This document shows positions 10,001 to 25,000 of a stretch of DNA of 64,000 bases, piece after piece. Source of the stretch: an uncultured Thiohalocapsa sp. (GTDB taxonomy: Bacteria > Pseudomonadota > Gammaproteobacteria > Chromatiales > Chromatiaceae). Both the position numbers and the translations under genes were made by a program. The notes under the pieces are model-generated. The model was not told the DNA's origin. It ran no database searches and worked only from the letters and a program-made list of their open reading frames with translations. The stretch is from NCBI RefSeq assembly GCF_913063425.1, contig NZ_CAJXYK010000028.1, positions 1-64,000 of the forward strand. The letters are read 5' to 3'. Positions within the stretch are counted from its first letter, which is position 1, and every line of letters starts with the position of its first letter.

Positions 10001-13000
10001 CGCCTTCACGGACATCGCCAACTTCCAGAACCTGGACGCGGACGGCTTCCTGACCATGCTGAGCCAGCTCGCGAGCTGGCTCGACGACCTGCGCGACAGC
10101 GACACGGTCAACCAGCTTGAGATCCCCTTCGCCGACGTGGGCGTCGGCGACCTGCTGGCGCTGGCCGATGTCGTCGGCGACGCGCTGCTCTACGACGACG
10201 GTGCCGACGACACCCGCGACGGTGCCGACCGCCTGGTGACGGACCTGAACGATGCCCTGCGCGCAGCGGGGCTGGATCGGCAGCTGCTGTTCGAGGGGGG
10301 CGGTGGTGCCTCCGGCCACCGGCTGCGGCTGGTGGTGCTGGACCCCGCCATCGGCAGCGTCGGCATCCGCGTCAATGCCGCCGGCGCCCAGGCCGACCTC
10401 GGCCTCGCGGCGCTGGCCACCCTGGATGTCGGCACGGATGGACCGGTCTTCACCGCGCCCAACGCCGCCAACACCGGCGCCTTCGGCACCGATGCGCAGC
10501 TGGAGATCCAGCTCGACGGCGGCGACTGGGTCGCGCTCAGCATCACCGCCGCGGCCACCGCCGACAACACGGGGCTCGGCGACGACCGCGCCAAGCTCAC
10601 CTTCGCCGACGACACGCCCACCTACAGCTCGGTGCAGGGGCTGGAGCACCGCATTGCCACCCTCTTCGGCGTCGACCTGCTGGACTACGACCCGGTGGCG
10701 GACGAGCTGCTGCTGCCGCTCGACCTCGCCGGCGGCGCCGTGTCCTTCGACGTGCCCATCGACTTCGATCTGGACCTGGGTCCACTCTTGGACATCGAGT
10801 CCGAGTCGCGCATCGCCCTCACCGGCGCCGCCGACATTGGGCTCACCCTGGGCGTGAGCCTCTCCGACGCCGAGCCGAGCCAGCTGCTGGACCGCGACTA
10901 TCTGCTCGCGGACCTGAACGGCGGCGACGGTGCCCGCATCAAGACCGCAGCGGCCCTCACCGGCACCAGCGACGTGGTGGCCCCCGTGGGCCGGCTCGCC
11001 GAGGACGCCGTGGTGCAGCTTTCGGTCACCGCCGGCGGCGCCCCCACCAGCCACGAGATCCGCATCGCACGGGCGGACACCAACGCCAACCTCACCGCCG
11101 CCGACCTGGTGGCGGACCTGAACGCCGCGCTCGCCACCGCCGGCCTCGGCGCCGACATCGGCGCCGCGGTGCAGGACGGCCGCCTGGTGCTGACGGCATT
11201 GCACGGCGGCGTGACCCATTTTGCGCTGACGGCGGATGCAGGCGAGGAGCTTGGCTTCAGCACCGACAGCACCGCGGGCCAGCAGACCCTGCTCGCCGCG
11301 GGCGACGCCATCGCCACCGGCGTGCTCAGCGCCGATGCGGGCCTCGACCTCAGCATCACCACCGCCGACGGCACCGCCGAGGCGAGCCTGACCCTGCTCG
11401 CCGACGACACCGCCGACAACGCCGGCCTGGATGACCTGGTGGCGGACATCAACAGCGCACTCAACAGTGCCCGGGTGGCGACCATGGTCTGGGCCCAGCG
11501 CGACGGCAACCGCATTCGGCTGCTGGCGGCGAGCGACAGCGTCACCGGCTTCTCTCTGAGCGCGGCGGCGGCTGATCCCGCGGTGACCGAGCTCGGCTTC
11601 GCCAGCAGCCAGAGCGCCGCCGCCTCCGGCCTGCGGCTGCTCGCAGACGGCCTGCTCGCCCCGACCCCCGGCCGGCTCTCGGGCGAGCTCGCCTTCCAGG
11701 TGGACATCGGCGACGGTAACGGCGCGGTTGCCGTCAGCGTCGCGGCGGAGGACACCCGCGGCAACACCAAGCTGTTCGATCTCATTGTCGACATCAACCG
11801 CGCGCTGGACGATGCGGGGCTCGGCGGCGACGCCGCGGGGCAGGTGTACGCCCAGGCCGCCGGCGGGCGTATCGTGCTGAGCCAGGGGCAGGACCCGGCG
11901 GTGCTGGCGCTCGCCATCACCGCGGCCCCCGGCAGCCTCGCGGAAACGGAGCTGGGGCTGCCCGCCGGCACCACGGCGGCCGACGGCGACGACCTCGCCA
12001 TCCAGGTGCACGACGGCAGCACCTACCGCGTCGCGCTGGATGGCCTCACCACCGCCGGCGCGGTGCTTGACGCCCTGAATACCGCCGGCGGCGGGGCCTT
12101 CACCGCGGCCATCAACGACGCCGGCGACGGCCTCAGGCTCACCGACAACACCAGCGGCGCCAGCCGCTTCCAGGTCACCGGCATCAACGGCTCGGGCGCG
12201 GCCATCGGGCTCGGCATCCTCGCCGGCGAGGAGACCGAAGACGCCAACGAGGACGGCAGCGTCGACGCCGACGACGGCTACGGCTTCATCGAGGGCGGGC
12301 AGATCGCCGGGCCCACCCTGGGCGACCGGCTGTTCGTGGAGGACGCCGTGATCACCGGCAGCCTCGGCCTCAGCACCCCGGACGTGCCGGACGCCGACGG
12401 CGACGATCTGCCGGTGCCGGAAGACGGCATCGACCTCAGCTCCCGCTTCGGCTTCGTCAGCATCACCGCCCACGGCGGCGGCTCGGCCAGCGCCGACCTG
12501 ACCCTGGGCCTCAAGGACCCGACGCTGCCGGCGGGCGCCGCCGGCGGGCGCATCACCTTCACCGGGCTGGTGGACGCGCTGGCCAATGACCCCACCGCGT
12601 TGCTGGCACCGCCGGACTTCACCGGCAGCGGCGGCTTCGAGCTGGTGGTGGACGTGGACCCGGATATCGGCTCGCTGATCTCGCTGGATGCGGACCCGCG
12701 CATCAGCCTGGACATCGCCAAGCTGGGCAATCCCTTCCGCGCCGGGCTGGTGACGGGCGAGCTGCCGGCCTTCGACCTGAGCGGGCTCGGCGGCGACATC
12801 GGCTTCGACCTGACGCTGGCCAGCAGCGAACTGCCGGGCCTGGACGGGCGCAGCCTCAGCGTCACGCTGGACATCGCCGACACCCTGGGCAACCTCAGCA
12901 TCGGCGACCTCGCCGCGGACCTGCAGCTGGCGCTCGACGCCGCTCTGGATGCGGCGCTGGCGGCGGACTTCCCGGGCGGCGTGCCGGACCTCATCGATGT

Positions 13001-16000
13001 CGGCTTCGACGGCGGCCGGCTCACCTTCGACGTGCATCCGGGCGGCGGGCTCGACGGCTTCACCATCGACGTGCCCGAGGGCAGCCTCGGCGCGCTGCAT
13101 CTCGGCTTCGACCCCGGCGGCCACATCGCCGATCTGCTCCCGGACATCGATCTCGGCTTCCAGGACCTGGGCGACCTGCTGAGCTTCGAGAACCCGGACT
13201 TCGGCTTCACCGAGATCCTGGACGGGCTCATCGCCATCGCCGACTTCCTGGGCCAGTTCGAGTCCTTCGGCTTCCTGGACTCGGACCTGCCGCTCATCGA
13301 TGTCAGCATCAACGACATCCTCAACTTCGCCGACGACCTGGACGCCTCCATCCAGGCGGCCCTGGCGGACCCGGCGGGCACCATCCAGACCCTGGAGCTG
13401 AAGCTTGAGGAGGCGCTCGGCATCAGCGGGGACGCCTTCGCGCTGTCGCTGCCGGATGCGGATACCCTGCAGGTGCATCTGGAGCTGGTCACCGGCTTCA
13501 ACGAGGGTATGAGCCTCGCCATCCCGGACCTGAACATCCCGGAGCTCGCGGGCCTGCTGGACCTCACCGGCGCCGCGGGCCTTCAGGCCGTGGGCGAGCT
13601 GGCGCTGAACCTGGACTTCGGCATCGACCTGACGGACCCCACCAACGTCTTCCTGATGCGCCCCACGGGCCCGGCCGCAGAGGACGGCCACGACGGCTGC
13701 GCCGACGACGGCGACACGCCGCCGGACAATGTACTGCTCACGGGCGCGCTGGATGTCACCGGCAGCGACATCAACTTCCGCTCCGCGCTGGCGCAGCTCG
13801 GCATCTACGTGGACGGCGGCAGCGCCGACCTGGGCGCCGCCTTCTGGGTGGGGCTTGCGGACACGCTCTTCGCCAACAGCCTGCCGTTGCAGCTGGACCG
13901 GGCGCTGCTGTCCGACCTGCTGGCGGACCTCGGCACCCACGTGGACGCGGACATCGACGGCTGTGTGGACGTGACCCTGCCGGTGTACGCGCCCACCGAG
14001 TCCTTCTACGTCGGCGACCTCGGGCTCGACATCCCGGATCTGACCGCCATCACCGCGCCCGGCTTCGACCTCGCGAGCCATGTCTCGCTGCCGGATTTCA
14101 GCAGCATCGATTTCGACGACCTCGGGCTGTTCGATCAGGTGCTGCTCGCCATCGACGGGCTCGACGCCATGTTCGCGGCCCTCCAGGGCGGGCTCCAGCT
14201 CGCCGAGGACGTGCCCATCGTCGGCGACGGGCTCGGCAAGGGCGCGCGGGTGTTCGCGGACCTGCGCGAGGACTTCATCGAGCCCCTGCGCGACACCGTC
14301 AGCGAGACCAAAGACATCGCCCGGGATTTCGCCGACCCGCGCCTGAACCAGCTCTCCAACATCCTCTACGACCTGCTCGGGCCCGGCACCGGCGGGCTCG
14401 ACCTGCTGCGCCGGCTGGACCCGGACGTGGCCGACCCGGACAACCCGGACGGCCCGCCCATCGGCGTCGAGGACTACATCGACCTGGAAACCGACGAGGA
14501 GACCTTCGTCGAATGGGCCTTCACCATCGGCGGGCTCTACGACGCCGGTACCGACATCGGCTTCGACCTCGGCATCCCGGGGCTCAGCCTGGAGACCCAG
14601 GGCGAGCTCGGCGTCGCCTTCGACTGGTCCCTGGATCTGGGCTTCGGCCTGAGCCAGGACGAGGGCTTCTACATCCTCATCGACGACCCGAACGAGGTCG
14701 TCTTCGACGTGGACGTGACCCTGCCGGCGAGCATCACCGGCGAGCTCGGCTTCCTGCAGCTCACCGCCGCCGACGACCCGGACGTGTATGCCGCGCACGC
14801 CGGCGGCACCGCCTTCAGCGCTGCCATGGCCGTCAACCTGCGCAACGGCGCCACCCCCGGCGACCGGCGCTTCCAGTTCTCGGAATTCGGCGATCTGGAC
14901 CTGGACGTGGGTTTCGCCGGTCGGGCCGTCGCCGAGCTGATGCTGGAGCTGAGCCTCGCCGAGGACGTGGTGGGCGGCGGTGCGGCCAAGGCCTTCCCGC
15001 GCATCACGTCCGGGTTCATCTTCGACTGGGAGCTCGGCGACTACGATGCCGCGGACGCGGAGAACAGCACCTTCGTGCTGTTCGAGGACCTGTCCGTCTC
15101 GGCGCTGGAAGAAGGGCTCAAGGTCGTCAAGTTCGACGCCGTGTCGCTGGACCTGGGCTCCTTCCTCGGCGATGTCATGGGCCCGATCGTGGACCGCATC
15201 CAGGACTTCACGGAGCCGGTCCAGCCCATCATCGACATCATCACCACGCCCATCCCGGTGATCTCGGACCTCGCCGGGCCCACCACGCTGCTCGATATCG
15301 CCGAGCTCATGGGCGATGTCGATGCGGGGATGATCTACTCCATCGCCGAGATCATCGAGCTCATCAACACCATCCCGGACCCGAGCTCGGCGGGCGCGCT
15401 GCTGATTCCCTTCGGCGACCTGGTGATCTACGAGGAGCAGGGCCCGGACGGGCTGCCCTTCGGCATCGACGCGCTCTTCGGCGACAGCATCGACCCGCGC
15501 CGGATTGCCGAAGACATCATGAACAACGAGGCGCTCAGGGAGCTGAGCTTCGATGACGTGGAGGGCTTCCTCGACGACCTGAGCAACCTGGACGGCCCCG
15601 GCGACACCAAGAGCACCACCACCAGCCTGGTGGGCGGCGACGGCGAGTTCAGCTTCCCGATCTTCGAAGACCCGCAGGAGATCTTCGGCCTGCTCCTCGG
15701 CGAGCCGGCGGACATCGTCCGCTACGACATGAGCCCGCTGATCTTCGAGTTCGAGTACTACCAGTTCTTCTCGATCTTCGGGCCGCTCGGCGTCTCCCTC
15801 ACCGGTACCTTCGGCGCCGACATCGACTTCGACTTCGGCTACGACACCCTGGGCATCACCCGCTTCGCGGAGTCCAAGTTCCGCAGTCCCGCGGCGCTGT
15901 TCGAGGGCTTCTTCATCGACGACCTGGATGCCGAGGGCAATGACAAGCCGGAGCTGACCCTGGACGGCAGCCTGCGCGCCGCGGCGGAGCTGAACCTGGT

Positions 16001-19000
16001 GGTGGCCCGCGGCGGCGCCGAGGGCGGGATCTTCGCCAACATCTGGTTCGACCTCTACGACAATAACGACGACGGCAAGATTCGCATCACCGAGCTCGGC
16101 AACAACTTCATCAACCAGACCCGGGCGCCGAATGAGGCCGAGCGGCTGTTGGCGCCGCTGGCCATTTTCGATGTCTCCGGCGAGGTGTACGCCCGGCTCT
16201 ATGCCTTCGTCGAGGTGGACTACCTCATCGACAGCTGGCGCAAGGAGTTCGACATCCTGCCGCCGACGACGCTGGTGGAGTTCGACATCGACTTCTACCG
16301 TCCGCCGAAGCTGGCGACGGCGCTCGACAACGGCGACCTTCAGCTCAACATCGGCCGCTTCGCCGAGCAGCGCCTGAACGGCAACAACACCGACATCGCC
16401 GAGCACATCGTCGTCGAGAGCACGGGCACGCCGGGCCAGGTACGGGTCTACGGCGGCAACAGCGCCATGGGCGAGGACGGTGCCGGGCTCGTCAACGCGC
16501 AGACTTATGACGTCACCGGCAACATCATCGCCTTCGGCGACGCCGGCGACGACATCATCGACCTCTCCGGCGTCACCGACCCGAGCATCGGCTTCATCAT
16601 CGAGGGCGGGGCGGGCGCCGACACCATCACCGCCGGCGCCGGCGCGGCGCTGATCCGCGGCAACGCCGGCAACGACAGCATCACCACCGGCGACAGCGCC
16701 GATGTCGTCTACGGCGACGACGGCGACGACAGCATCAGCACCGGCGGCGGCGACGATCTCGTCTTCGGCGACGGCGGCGAGGTGACGGACCGCGCCGCGG
16801 TCTCTGAAGTCTCACTCCTCGGCGGCAATGACACCGTCGATGCCGGCAGCGGGCTCGATGTCATCTTCGGTGGCGGCGGTCTCGACACCCTGCGCGGCGG
16901 CGCCGGCAGCGACGTCGTCATCGGCGACCAGGGCACCGCCTACTTCGTGCAGGTGCCGGCGGCGGGGGATCTCAACAGCCGCATCAGCGGCGTGCGCGAC
17001 ACCGAGAGCCTGGGCTTAGGCGCCGCCGATCAGCTCTTCGGCGATGCGGGCGCCGACTTCATCTTCGGCGGCAGCGGTGATGACAACATCCAGGGCGGCG
17101 ACGGCGACGACCGCATCCGCGGCCATGCCGGCTTCGATGTCATCAGCGGCGGGGCCGGCAACGACTGGATCCGCGGCGATCAGGACGCCGACACCATCGA
17201 CGGCGACGCCGGCGACGATCAGCTCTTCGGCAACGCCGGCAACGATGCCCTCAACGGCGGCGCCGGCCTCGACCTGCTGCGCGGCGGCACCGGCAACGAC
17301 GCCCTGGACGGCGGCGCCGATGCCGACGAGCTCTACGGCGACAACGACCAGGACGTGCTCATCGGCGGCCTCGGCGAGGACCTGCTGAACGGCGGCCTCG
17401 GCGACGATCAGCTCTTCGGCGACCTCGGTGCCGGGCTCACCGGCGACCCGGACGAGGGCCGCGACCGGCTCTACGGCGGCTTCGGCAGCGACACCCTGGA
17501 CGGTCAGGGGCGCGACGACAGCTATGTGGTGACCTTCCGCGGCGGCAGTGCCACCAATGTCACCGTGGTGGACGACTCGGGCGGCCCGGCGGACGGCATC
17601 GACCGGCTGCGGGTGCAGGGCACCGTGGTGGCGGACCGGATCCTGATGCGCGCGAGCGGCACCGACACCAGCCTCGACCCGAGCGACGACCGGGCCTTCG
17701 TGGCACTGCTGAAGGCGGGCGAGCGGGTGGAGCGGGTGAATTACTTCCGCAACCTGGAGTCCCTGTCCGTCTTCGCCGGCCCCGGCGACGACCATGTGGC
17801 GCTGGACGACAACCTGGCCGTCACCACCATCGACGGCGGCTCCGGCGACGACAGCTTCCAGATCGGCCAGATGTACAACGCCGAGCGCAACGCCGCCGCC
17901 GGCGTCGCGCCGGACGAGTTCTACGCCACCATTGAGACCACCCGCGGCTGGCTCAGCAACGGCATCTCGGAGGCCACGACCATCCTCGGCAACACCGGTG
18001 ACGACAGCTTCACGGTGTTCCGCAACCAGGCGGTGCTGACGCTCTCCGGCGACGCCGGCGACGACAGCTTCATCGTCCGCGCCTTCGCGCTGGCGGGCTC
18101 CGAGGAGCGCAAGCAGGACCGGATGGACCTCTCCGGCGGTGCCGGCGCGGACTTCATCGAGTATGCCGTCAACGCGCCGGTGAACATCGACGGCGGCGAC
18201 GGGCTCGATACCGTCATCGTCGTCGGCACCGAGTTTGGCGACGACTTCGTGGTGACGGAAGACGGCATCTTCGGCGCGGGCCTCAACGTCAGCTACGTCA
18301 ACATCGAGGTGCTGAACGTGGACGCCGCCGAGGGCGACGACCGCATCTTCGTGCTCGGCACCGACGACCAGGTCTGGACCCAGGTGAACGGCGGGCTGGG
18401 CGCCGACACCATCAACCTCGGCGGCGACACGCCGCCGGTGGTCAGCAACGACCTGCGCGGCCACAGCGGCTTGATCCTGCACAGCGTCGCGAGCAGCGAC
18501 CCGGACTACGACGGCCTCGCCGTGGACGGCATCTCCGCCAATGTCGCCGACGACGAGGAGGCGGCCATGGTGGTGCTGCCGAGCGTCGCGGGGGCGCTGG
18601 AATTCACCGAGGGTGGGCCTGAGCTCAGCTACGACATCGTCCTCGCCCGCCAGCCCACCGACGACGTGGTGGTCACCGCCGTGCTGCCGCAGCCGTCCCA
18701 GGAGGAGCTGCTGCGCGGCGCGCTGCTGCTGGACTTCGTCGGCGGCGACGGCCAGCTCACCTTCACGCCCGCCAACTGGTCCACGCCGCAGACGGTGCGG
18801 GTGCGCGCGCTGGACGACGAGGCCGTGGAGGGCCTGCGCAAGGGCGTGATCCAGCACACCATCGCGAGCCCCGGCGAGGCGGACGAGCCGCCTGCCGCCA
18901 CCAGCGAGACCTTCAACCTGTCCGCGGCGCCGGCTCAGGGCGTGCGCCTCGACCATGTGCCCCTGGACGGTGAGGCAACGGTGCGCATCGGCGGCGTCCT

Positions 19001-22000
19001 GCTGGCCGAGAGCCGCTGGAAGGTGGTCTCCAGCCGCGTGCTCTTCCTGGACCCCGTGGGCCAGCCCCAGGAGCGTGCGGACGCCGACATCCAGGTGGAC
19101 TACCAGTACATCAACCAGCGCTACGACGGCATCGCCATGCCCGCCGTGGACGTGAGCATCTTTGATGCCGATGCCCCCGGCGTGCGGGTAATCCCGGTTG
19201 ACGAACAGCCCTTTGCGCAGGAGGGCGGCGCCGGCGCCGCGCTGGACGTGGTGCTGACCCATGCCCCGACCAGCGTGGTGACGGTCCAGCTCTTCGGCGG
19301 CGAGGAGCTGAGCCTGTCGCACACCGAGCTCACCTTCCGGCCGGACAACTGGGACAGCGCCCAGCGCGTCGTCGTCAACGCCTTCGACGACGACGACCGC
19401 GAGGGCGGTCAGAGCGCGTTCGTCACCTTCGCGGTGGTGAGCGAAGAGCGGGACCAAGTGGCCACCGCGAGCCAGACCATCGCCATCAGCGATGACGAGC
19501 CCACCGCACTCGTGGTGCCGGACTTCACGCCGCTGCAGGTCGAGGGCGGCGTGTCCTCCGCCGCCGGCAACACGCTGGCCGACGTGGAGGCGAGCTTCGT
19601 CACCGCGGGCGGCGGGCTCGCGGGCTTCACGGTGACCATCACCGAGGGCGCCGGCGTCGGCCAGAGCCGGACCATCGTCTCCAACACCGCTTCGGTGCTG
19701 ACCCTGGACAGCCCCTGGGCCACGGCGCTGGACGACACCAGCCGCTATCGCATCGAGCCGCAGGTGAGCCTGACCCTCAATGGCGAGGCGACGGACTTCA
19801 TCGTCGACGGCGCTGCCGTCGTCTTCACCGACGCCGCCGGCGCCGCCCGGGAGGTGTCGGGCAGCGTCGAGATCGCCAGCTACAGCTATGTCGTTCCCGG
19901 CTACGACGCCATACCGGTGCAGCGCATCGGCGTCGCCATCGGCGATGACGACGTGCCGGGGGTGCGGGTCATCGAGTCGCTGGGCTCCACCGATGTCATC
20001 GAGGGCGCCGGGGCCATGGGCAGCGATACCTACGACGTCGTCCTGACCAGCCGGCCCGCGTCCAACGTCGTCATCGACGTGTCGCCGCAGAACACCAAGA
20101 CCTCGCGCAGTGGCGTCGTGCCCGTGGCCTTTCCCTTCGCGGAGCAGGTGGCCGTGGACCAGACCCGGCTGGTGTTCACCCCGGACAACTGGGACACGCC
20201 GCAGACGGTCAGGGTCACCGCCATCGACGACGCCGTCGTGGACGGGCAGGACACCCAGGTGTTTGCGCCCACCGCCTCCGGACTCGAGCGCATCCAGGGG
20301 CCACTCCTGGTGGATGGCGCCGCCGGCGAGGGCAGCGCCGGCGGCATCGGCGAGCCGCTGATGCTGCCGGGCGAGACCAACATCCGCGCCTCCACCGGCA
20401 ACATCGTCTCTGCCACCGCCACCACGCTGACGGTGGCGAGTGCGGACCTGGCCGGCTTCCCGCCGCTGGAGGGCCGCACCGTGGAGATCACCGCCGGCGC
20501 GGCGCTGGGGCAGTTCCGGCAGATCCTGGATGTGCAGGAATCCGGCGCGAGCACCATCCTGTCCATCAACGCCGCCTTCGAGCTCGCCCCGGGCGAGCAG
20601 CTGACGGACCTGCTGGAGTACGCCATCACCAACCAGAGTCCGACCTTCTTCGTCGACGAGACGGAGCAGGTGGACCTGCTCACCATCGACAACTCGGGCA
20701 GCCTGGCGGACACCGAGGGCGCCATCAGCGCGGATCGCATCACCGGCTTCGGCACTGGCCCGGACACCGTCATCGGCGGCGAGCAGATCCGCGGCGGCAT
20801 CGGCTATGCCAACCTGGAGGTGCTGGACCTGGAATTCGGCCCGGGCGAGGACCGCATCGAGGTCACCGGCATCACCGGTCGGCCGGACTTCCGCACCGTC
20901 ACGCGCATCGCCACCGGCGCCGGCGCCGACAGCATCACCGCCGCGCTGCCGGCCTACGGCGAGAACGCCGTCGCAGGCACGGCCACCGCCGCCACCACCA
21001 ACACCCTGGAGGACGCCACCGCCGCCTTCCCGGCGCTGGAGGAAGACAACCTCGCCCACTACAGGCTCCAGATCACCGCCGGCACCGGCGCCGGCCAGCA
21101 GCGGGTCATCACCGCCAACACGGAAACCACGCTCACCGTCGCCACGGACTGGGACGTGCTGCCGGACGCCACCAGCAGCTACCGCATTCTGGACACCCGC
21201 TACGGACTCTTCATGCTGGACGCGGGTGTCGGCGACGACCGCATCGACGCCGCCGACGTGGGCCAGCCGCTGGTGCTCATCGGCGGCTCGGGCTCCGACG
21301 AGATCATCGGCGGTCGCCGCGAAGACGCCATCTTTGCCGACAACGGCCGGGTCGACTTCACCGATGAAGACGGCGCCTTGGTCACCCGCTTCGGGCAGAC
21401 CTTCACGACCCTCAAGGGCCGGGTCAGCAGCGCCGCAAACTCCGGAACGACGGCGACGCTGACGGACACCGGCGCGCCCTTCCCGACCTATGGGCCGAGC
21501 ATCGTCGGCCAGCGCCTTGAGATCACCGGCGGCACCGGCGCCGGGCAGGTGCGCAGCATCCTGGGCAACTCCAGCACCGAGCTGACCCTCGACGCCCCCT
21601 GGGACGTGGTGCCGGATGCCACGAGCTTCTTCACCATCGGCGCCGGTGCGCGCACCTTCGCCTTCGAGCAGCTGCGCGGACGGGTGGCCGCGGCCACCGC
21701 GACCACGCTCACCGACGACCGCCAGCCCTTCCCGACCCAGGCGGAAGACCTGGCAGGGCTTCAGGTGCGCATCACCGAGGGCCTGGGTCTGGGCCAGGTG
21801 CGGCTCATCGCGAGCAACACCGCAGACACCCTGACGCTGGCGGAGCCCTGGTCCGTGGTGCCGGACGCCACCAGCCGCTTCCTCATCGTCGCCGTGCCCT
21901 CGGATCACACCGACGGCGTCTTCCGCGATCCGGCGCTGGTGCAGAGCTTCGCGGACCTGCGCCCGGGGGATGACCACATCGAGGGCCGCGCCGGCACGGA

Positions 22001-25000
22001 CCTGCTGTTCGGCGGCGATGGCGCCGATCTGATCCGCGGCGGTGCGGGCGATGATCTCATTGCCGGCGAGCACGCGCGGGTGGTGTTCCAGCCCGCGGGC
22101 GGGCTGGGCTTCACTCAACCACAAGATCCGGAGGCCCAGGATCTCGGCAGCGGCGGCGATGACCGCCTCTTCGGCGGGCTCGGCGACGACCAGATCCTCG
22201 GCAGCTGGGGCGATGACTATGCCGACGGCGGCCTGGGCGTGGACCTGATCGCCGGCGATGCCGGCGACGACGAGCTCCATGCCGGCGGCAACGGCGGCCG
22301 CATCGACGGCGGCGTGGGCGCCGACATCATCCACGGCTCCGATGACGCCGCGGACGATCTCACCGGCGGCGACGGCGACGACCGCATCTTCGGCTACGCC
22401 GGCAACGACAGCATCCAGGCCGGACTCGGCGACGACATCGTGGAGGCGGGCGCCGGCGACGACACCGTGCAGGGCGACGCCGGCGCCGATCTCATCGTCG
22501 GCGGCGATGACCACGACCTGCTCTACGGCCACCTCGTGGGCAGCGATGCCGCGGACATCGACATCCTCTACGGCGACGCGGCGGTGGAAGGCCCCGGCGA
22601 CGGCAACGACCAGCTCTTCGGCAGCCTGGGCAACGATCTGCTCTTCGGCGGCGGCGGCGACGATTTCATCCAGGTGGACGGTCCGGGCACAGACACCTTC
22701 AATCTCGGCAGCGGCGATGATCCGGACCCGACCGACTTCACGCCGGCGCCAGCCACACCGGACCCGGCCCTGGACCTGAGCCTGCCGGTGCTGGATGCGG
22801 CGGCAGCGACCCTGCCGGCGGCACCCATGGGCCTCGGGCGCTGGGGTGAGCTGTCCGGCTCCGCGACCGGCTTGGGGCTCGGCTCAGCGCACGGCCAGGC
22901 GGTGGCGCCCGCGGTGGCGGTGGCCGCCGACGGCACCCGCTGGCTCGCCTGGGCGGACGAGCGCAGCGGCGAGTACCAGATCTATGTCGCCCGCCACGAC
23001 GGCGGCGGCTGGCAGCAGCTCGGCGGCAGCGCGGCGCAGGGCGGCATCACGGCCCTGCCCGGTGGCGCCAACCGCCCGGCAATCCTCACCGACGCCGGCG
23101 GCAGTCCCATGGTCGCCTGGACGCGCTTCGGCGCCCACGGCGCCGACATCCAGCTCGCGCGCTGGAACGGCGCCGGCTGGCTGGCCCTTGGCGATTCGCT
23201 CAGCGACGGTGGCCTGTCGGGCACCAATGCGGCGGATCATGTGCAGCTCGCCATGACCACGGCCGGGCCCGTGGCGGCCTGGCTGGACGCGAGCAGCGGC
23301 GTGCCGCAGGTGCATCTCAAGCGCTTCGACGGCAGCGCCTGGGTGGGGCTGGACGGCTCCGATACGGCGGGCGGCGTCACCGGCGCCGCGGCCGGGGTGG
23401 CGGACTTCGCACTCGCCACCAGCGGCGATCGCATCGCCATCGCCTGGAGCGAGCAGGTGGCGGGCGTGAGCCGGGTCTATCTGCGTGAGCTCGTCGGCGG
23501 CACCTGGTCCGAGCGCGACGCCTCGGCGTCCGGGCAGGGCCTGAGCGGCTCCAGCTTCGATGCGCTGACACCCACCGTCGCCTACCAGGGCACGGACCTC
23601 TTCGTGGCCTGGAGCCAGGTCACGGAGGAAAGCGGCACGGCGCGCACCATCCAGGCGGCACGGCACGCCGGCGCCTGGCAGGACCTCGGTGCTGTTTCGC
23701 CCAGCGGCAGCATCGCCCGCCTGCCGCAGCTCGCCGCCGGCGGTGGTGCCGTGCATCTGGTGTGGCAGGGCAGCAGCAGCGCCGGCCATGGGCTTTTCGC
23801 CAGCCGCGTCGAGGGCGGGGCGTTTTCGCCGGCGCTGCCCGGCGATGCCGCTGGGCTCGGCATCACGCCCTCGGGCGGTGCGGCCACCGACCTGGCCCTC
23901 ACGGTGGACGCAAGCGGCCGGCCCTTCGCGGCCTGGCAGGACTGGCGCGCCGACCAGCCGGGCGGCAACGGCCTCGCCGGCGTCGACCCCGGCATCACGG
24001 ACTATGCGTCCGCGGTGCTGGCGCAGGCACCGTCAGGCTACTGGCGCCTGGACGGCGATGCGACGGACAGCTCCGGCAACGGCCATGACGGCAGCTTCGT
24101 CAACGGCGTCACGCTGAATGCCCCGGCGGGCATCGTCGCCGACGCCGGCAGCGCCGTGACCCTGGACGGCAGCGACGACCGCATCGACCTGCCCGCGGCC
24201 GTGCTGGACGGCGCCGGGGACCTCACCGCGGTCTTCTGGATGCGCGGTGGCGACACGCCGGCATCGTTCCTGAGTGCCGCCAATGCCGCCAACAACAACG
24301 AGTTTCTGATCTACCGCACCGGCGCCACCAGCATCGACGTGTACTACGGCGCCACCACCGGCAGCCGCGTCACCTTCAGCGGCCTCGACCAGCTGGACGA
24401 CGCCCAATGGCACATGCTGGCGGTGGTGCGCGACCAGGGCGCCGAGCAGATCAGGCTCTACATCGACGGCGCGCCAGCCGGCACCCGGGGTGTGAGCCTC
24501 GACACCCTGGCGGTGGACCCGAACGGGCTCGTGTTCGGCCAGGATCAGGACAGCGTCGGCGGCGGCTTCAGTGCCTCCCAGGCCTTTGCCGGCGATGTGG
24601 ACGAGCTGGCGCTGTTCCGCCGCGCACTGGATGGCGAAGTCATTGCGGACCTCTACGCGGCGGGTGCCGAGGGCGTGGGCCAGGCCGGCGCCGGTGGTAT
24701 CGACAGGGGGCAGGGCACGGCGACGATTCTGGCCCGTGCCGACACCGCCACCATCGGGCGGGTGTTCACGGCGGACGCCGAGACGGGCATCCAGGAGATT
24801 CTGGATGCGCAGGACCTGGCACCGGGGGATGTCCTCGTCCTCGCCGGCGGCATCCAGCACATCGAGTCTGTCACCATCGGTGCTGAAGACGCCGGGGTGA
24901 CGCTCGCGGGCGGCGGGCTCGGCGCCCGCATCTGGGGCGATGTCACCATCGACGGCGCCGCGGATGTGGTGATCCGGGGGCTCAGTATCCACGGCGATGT

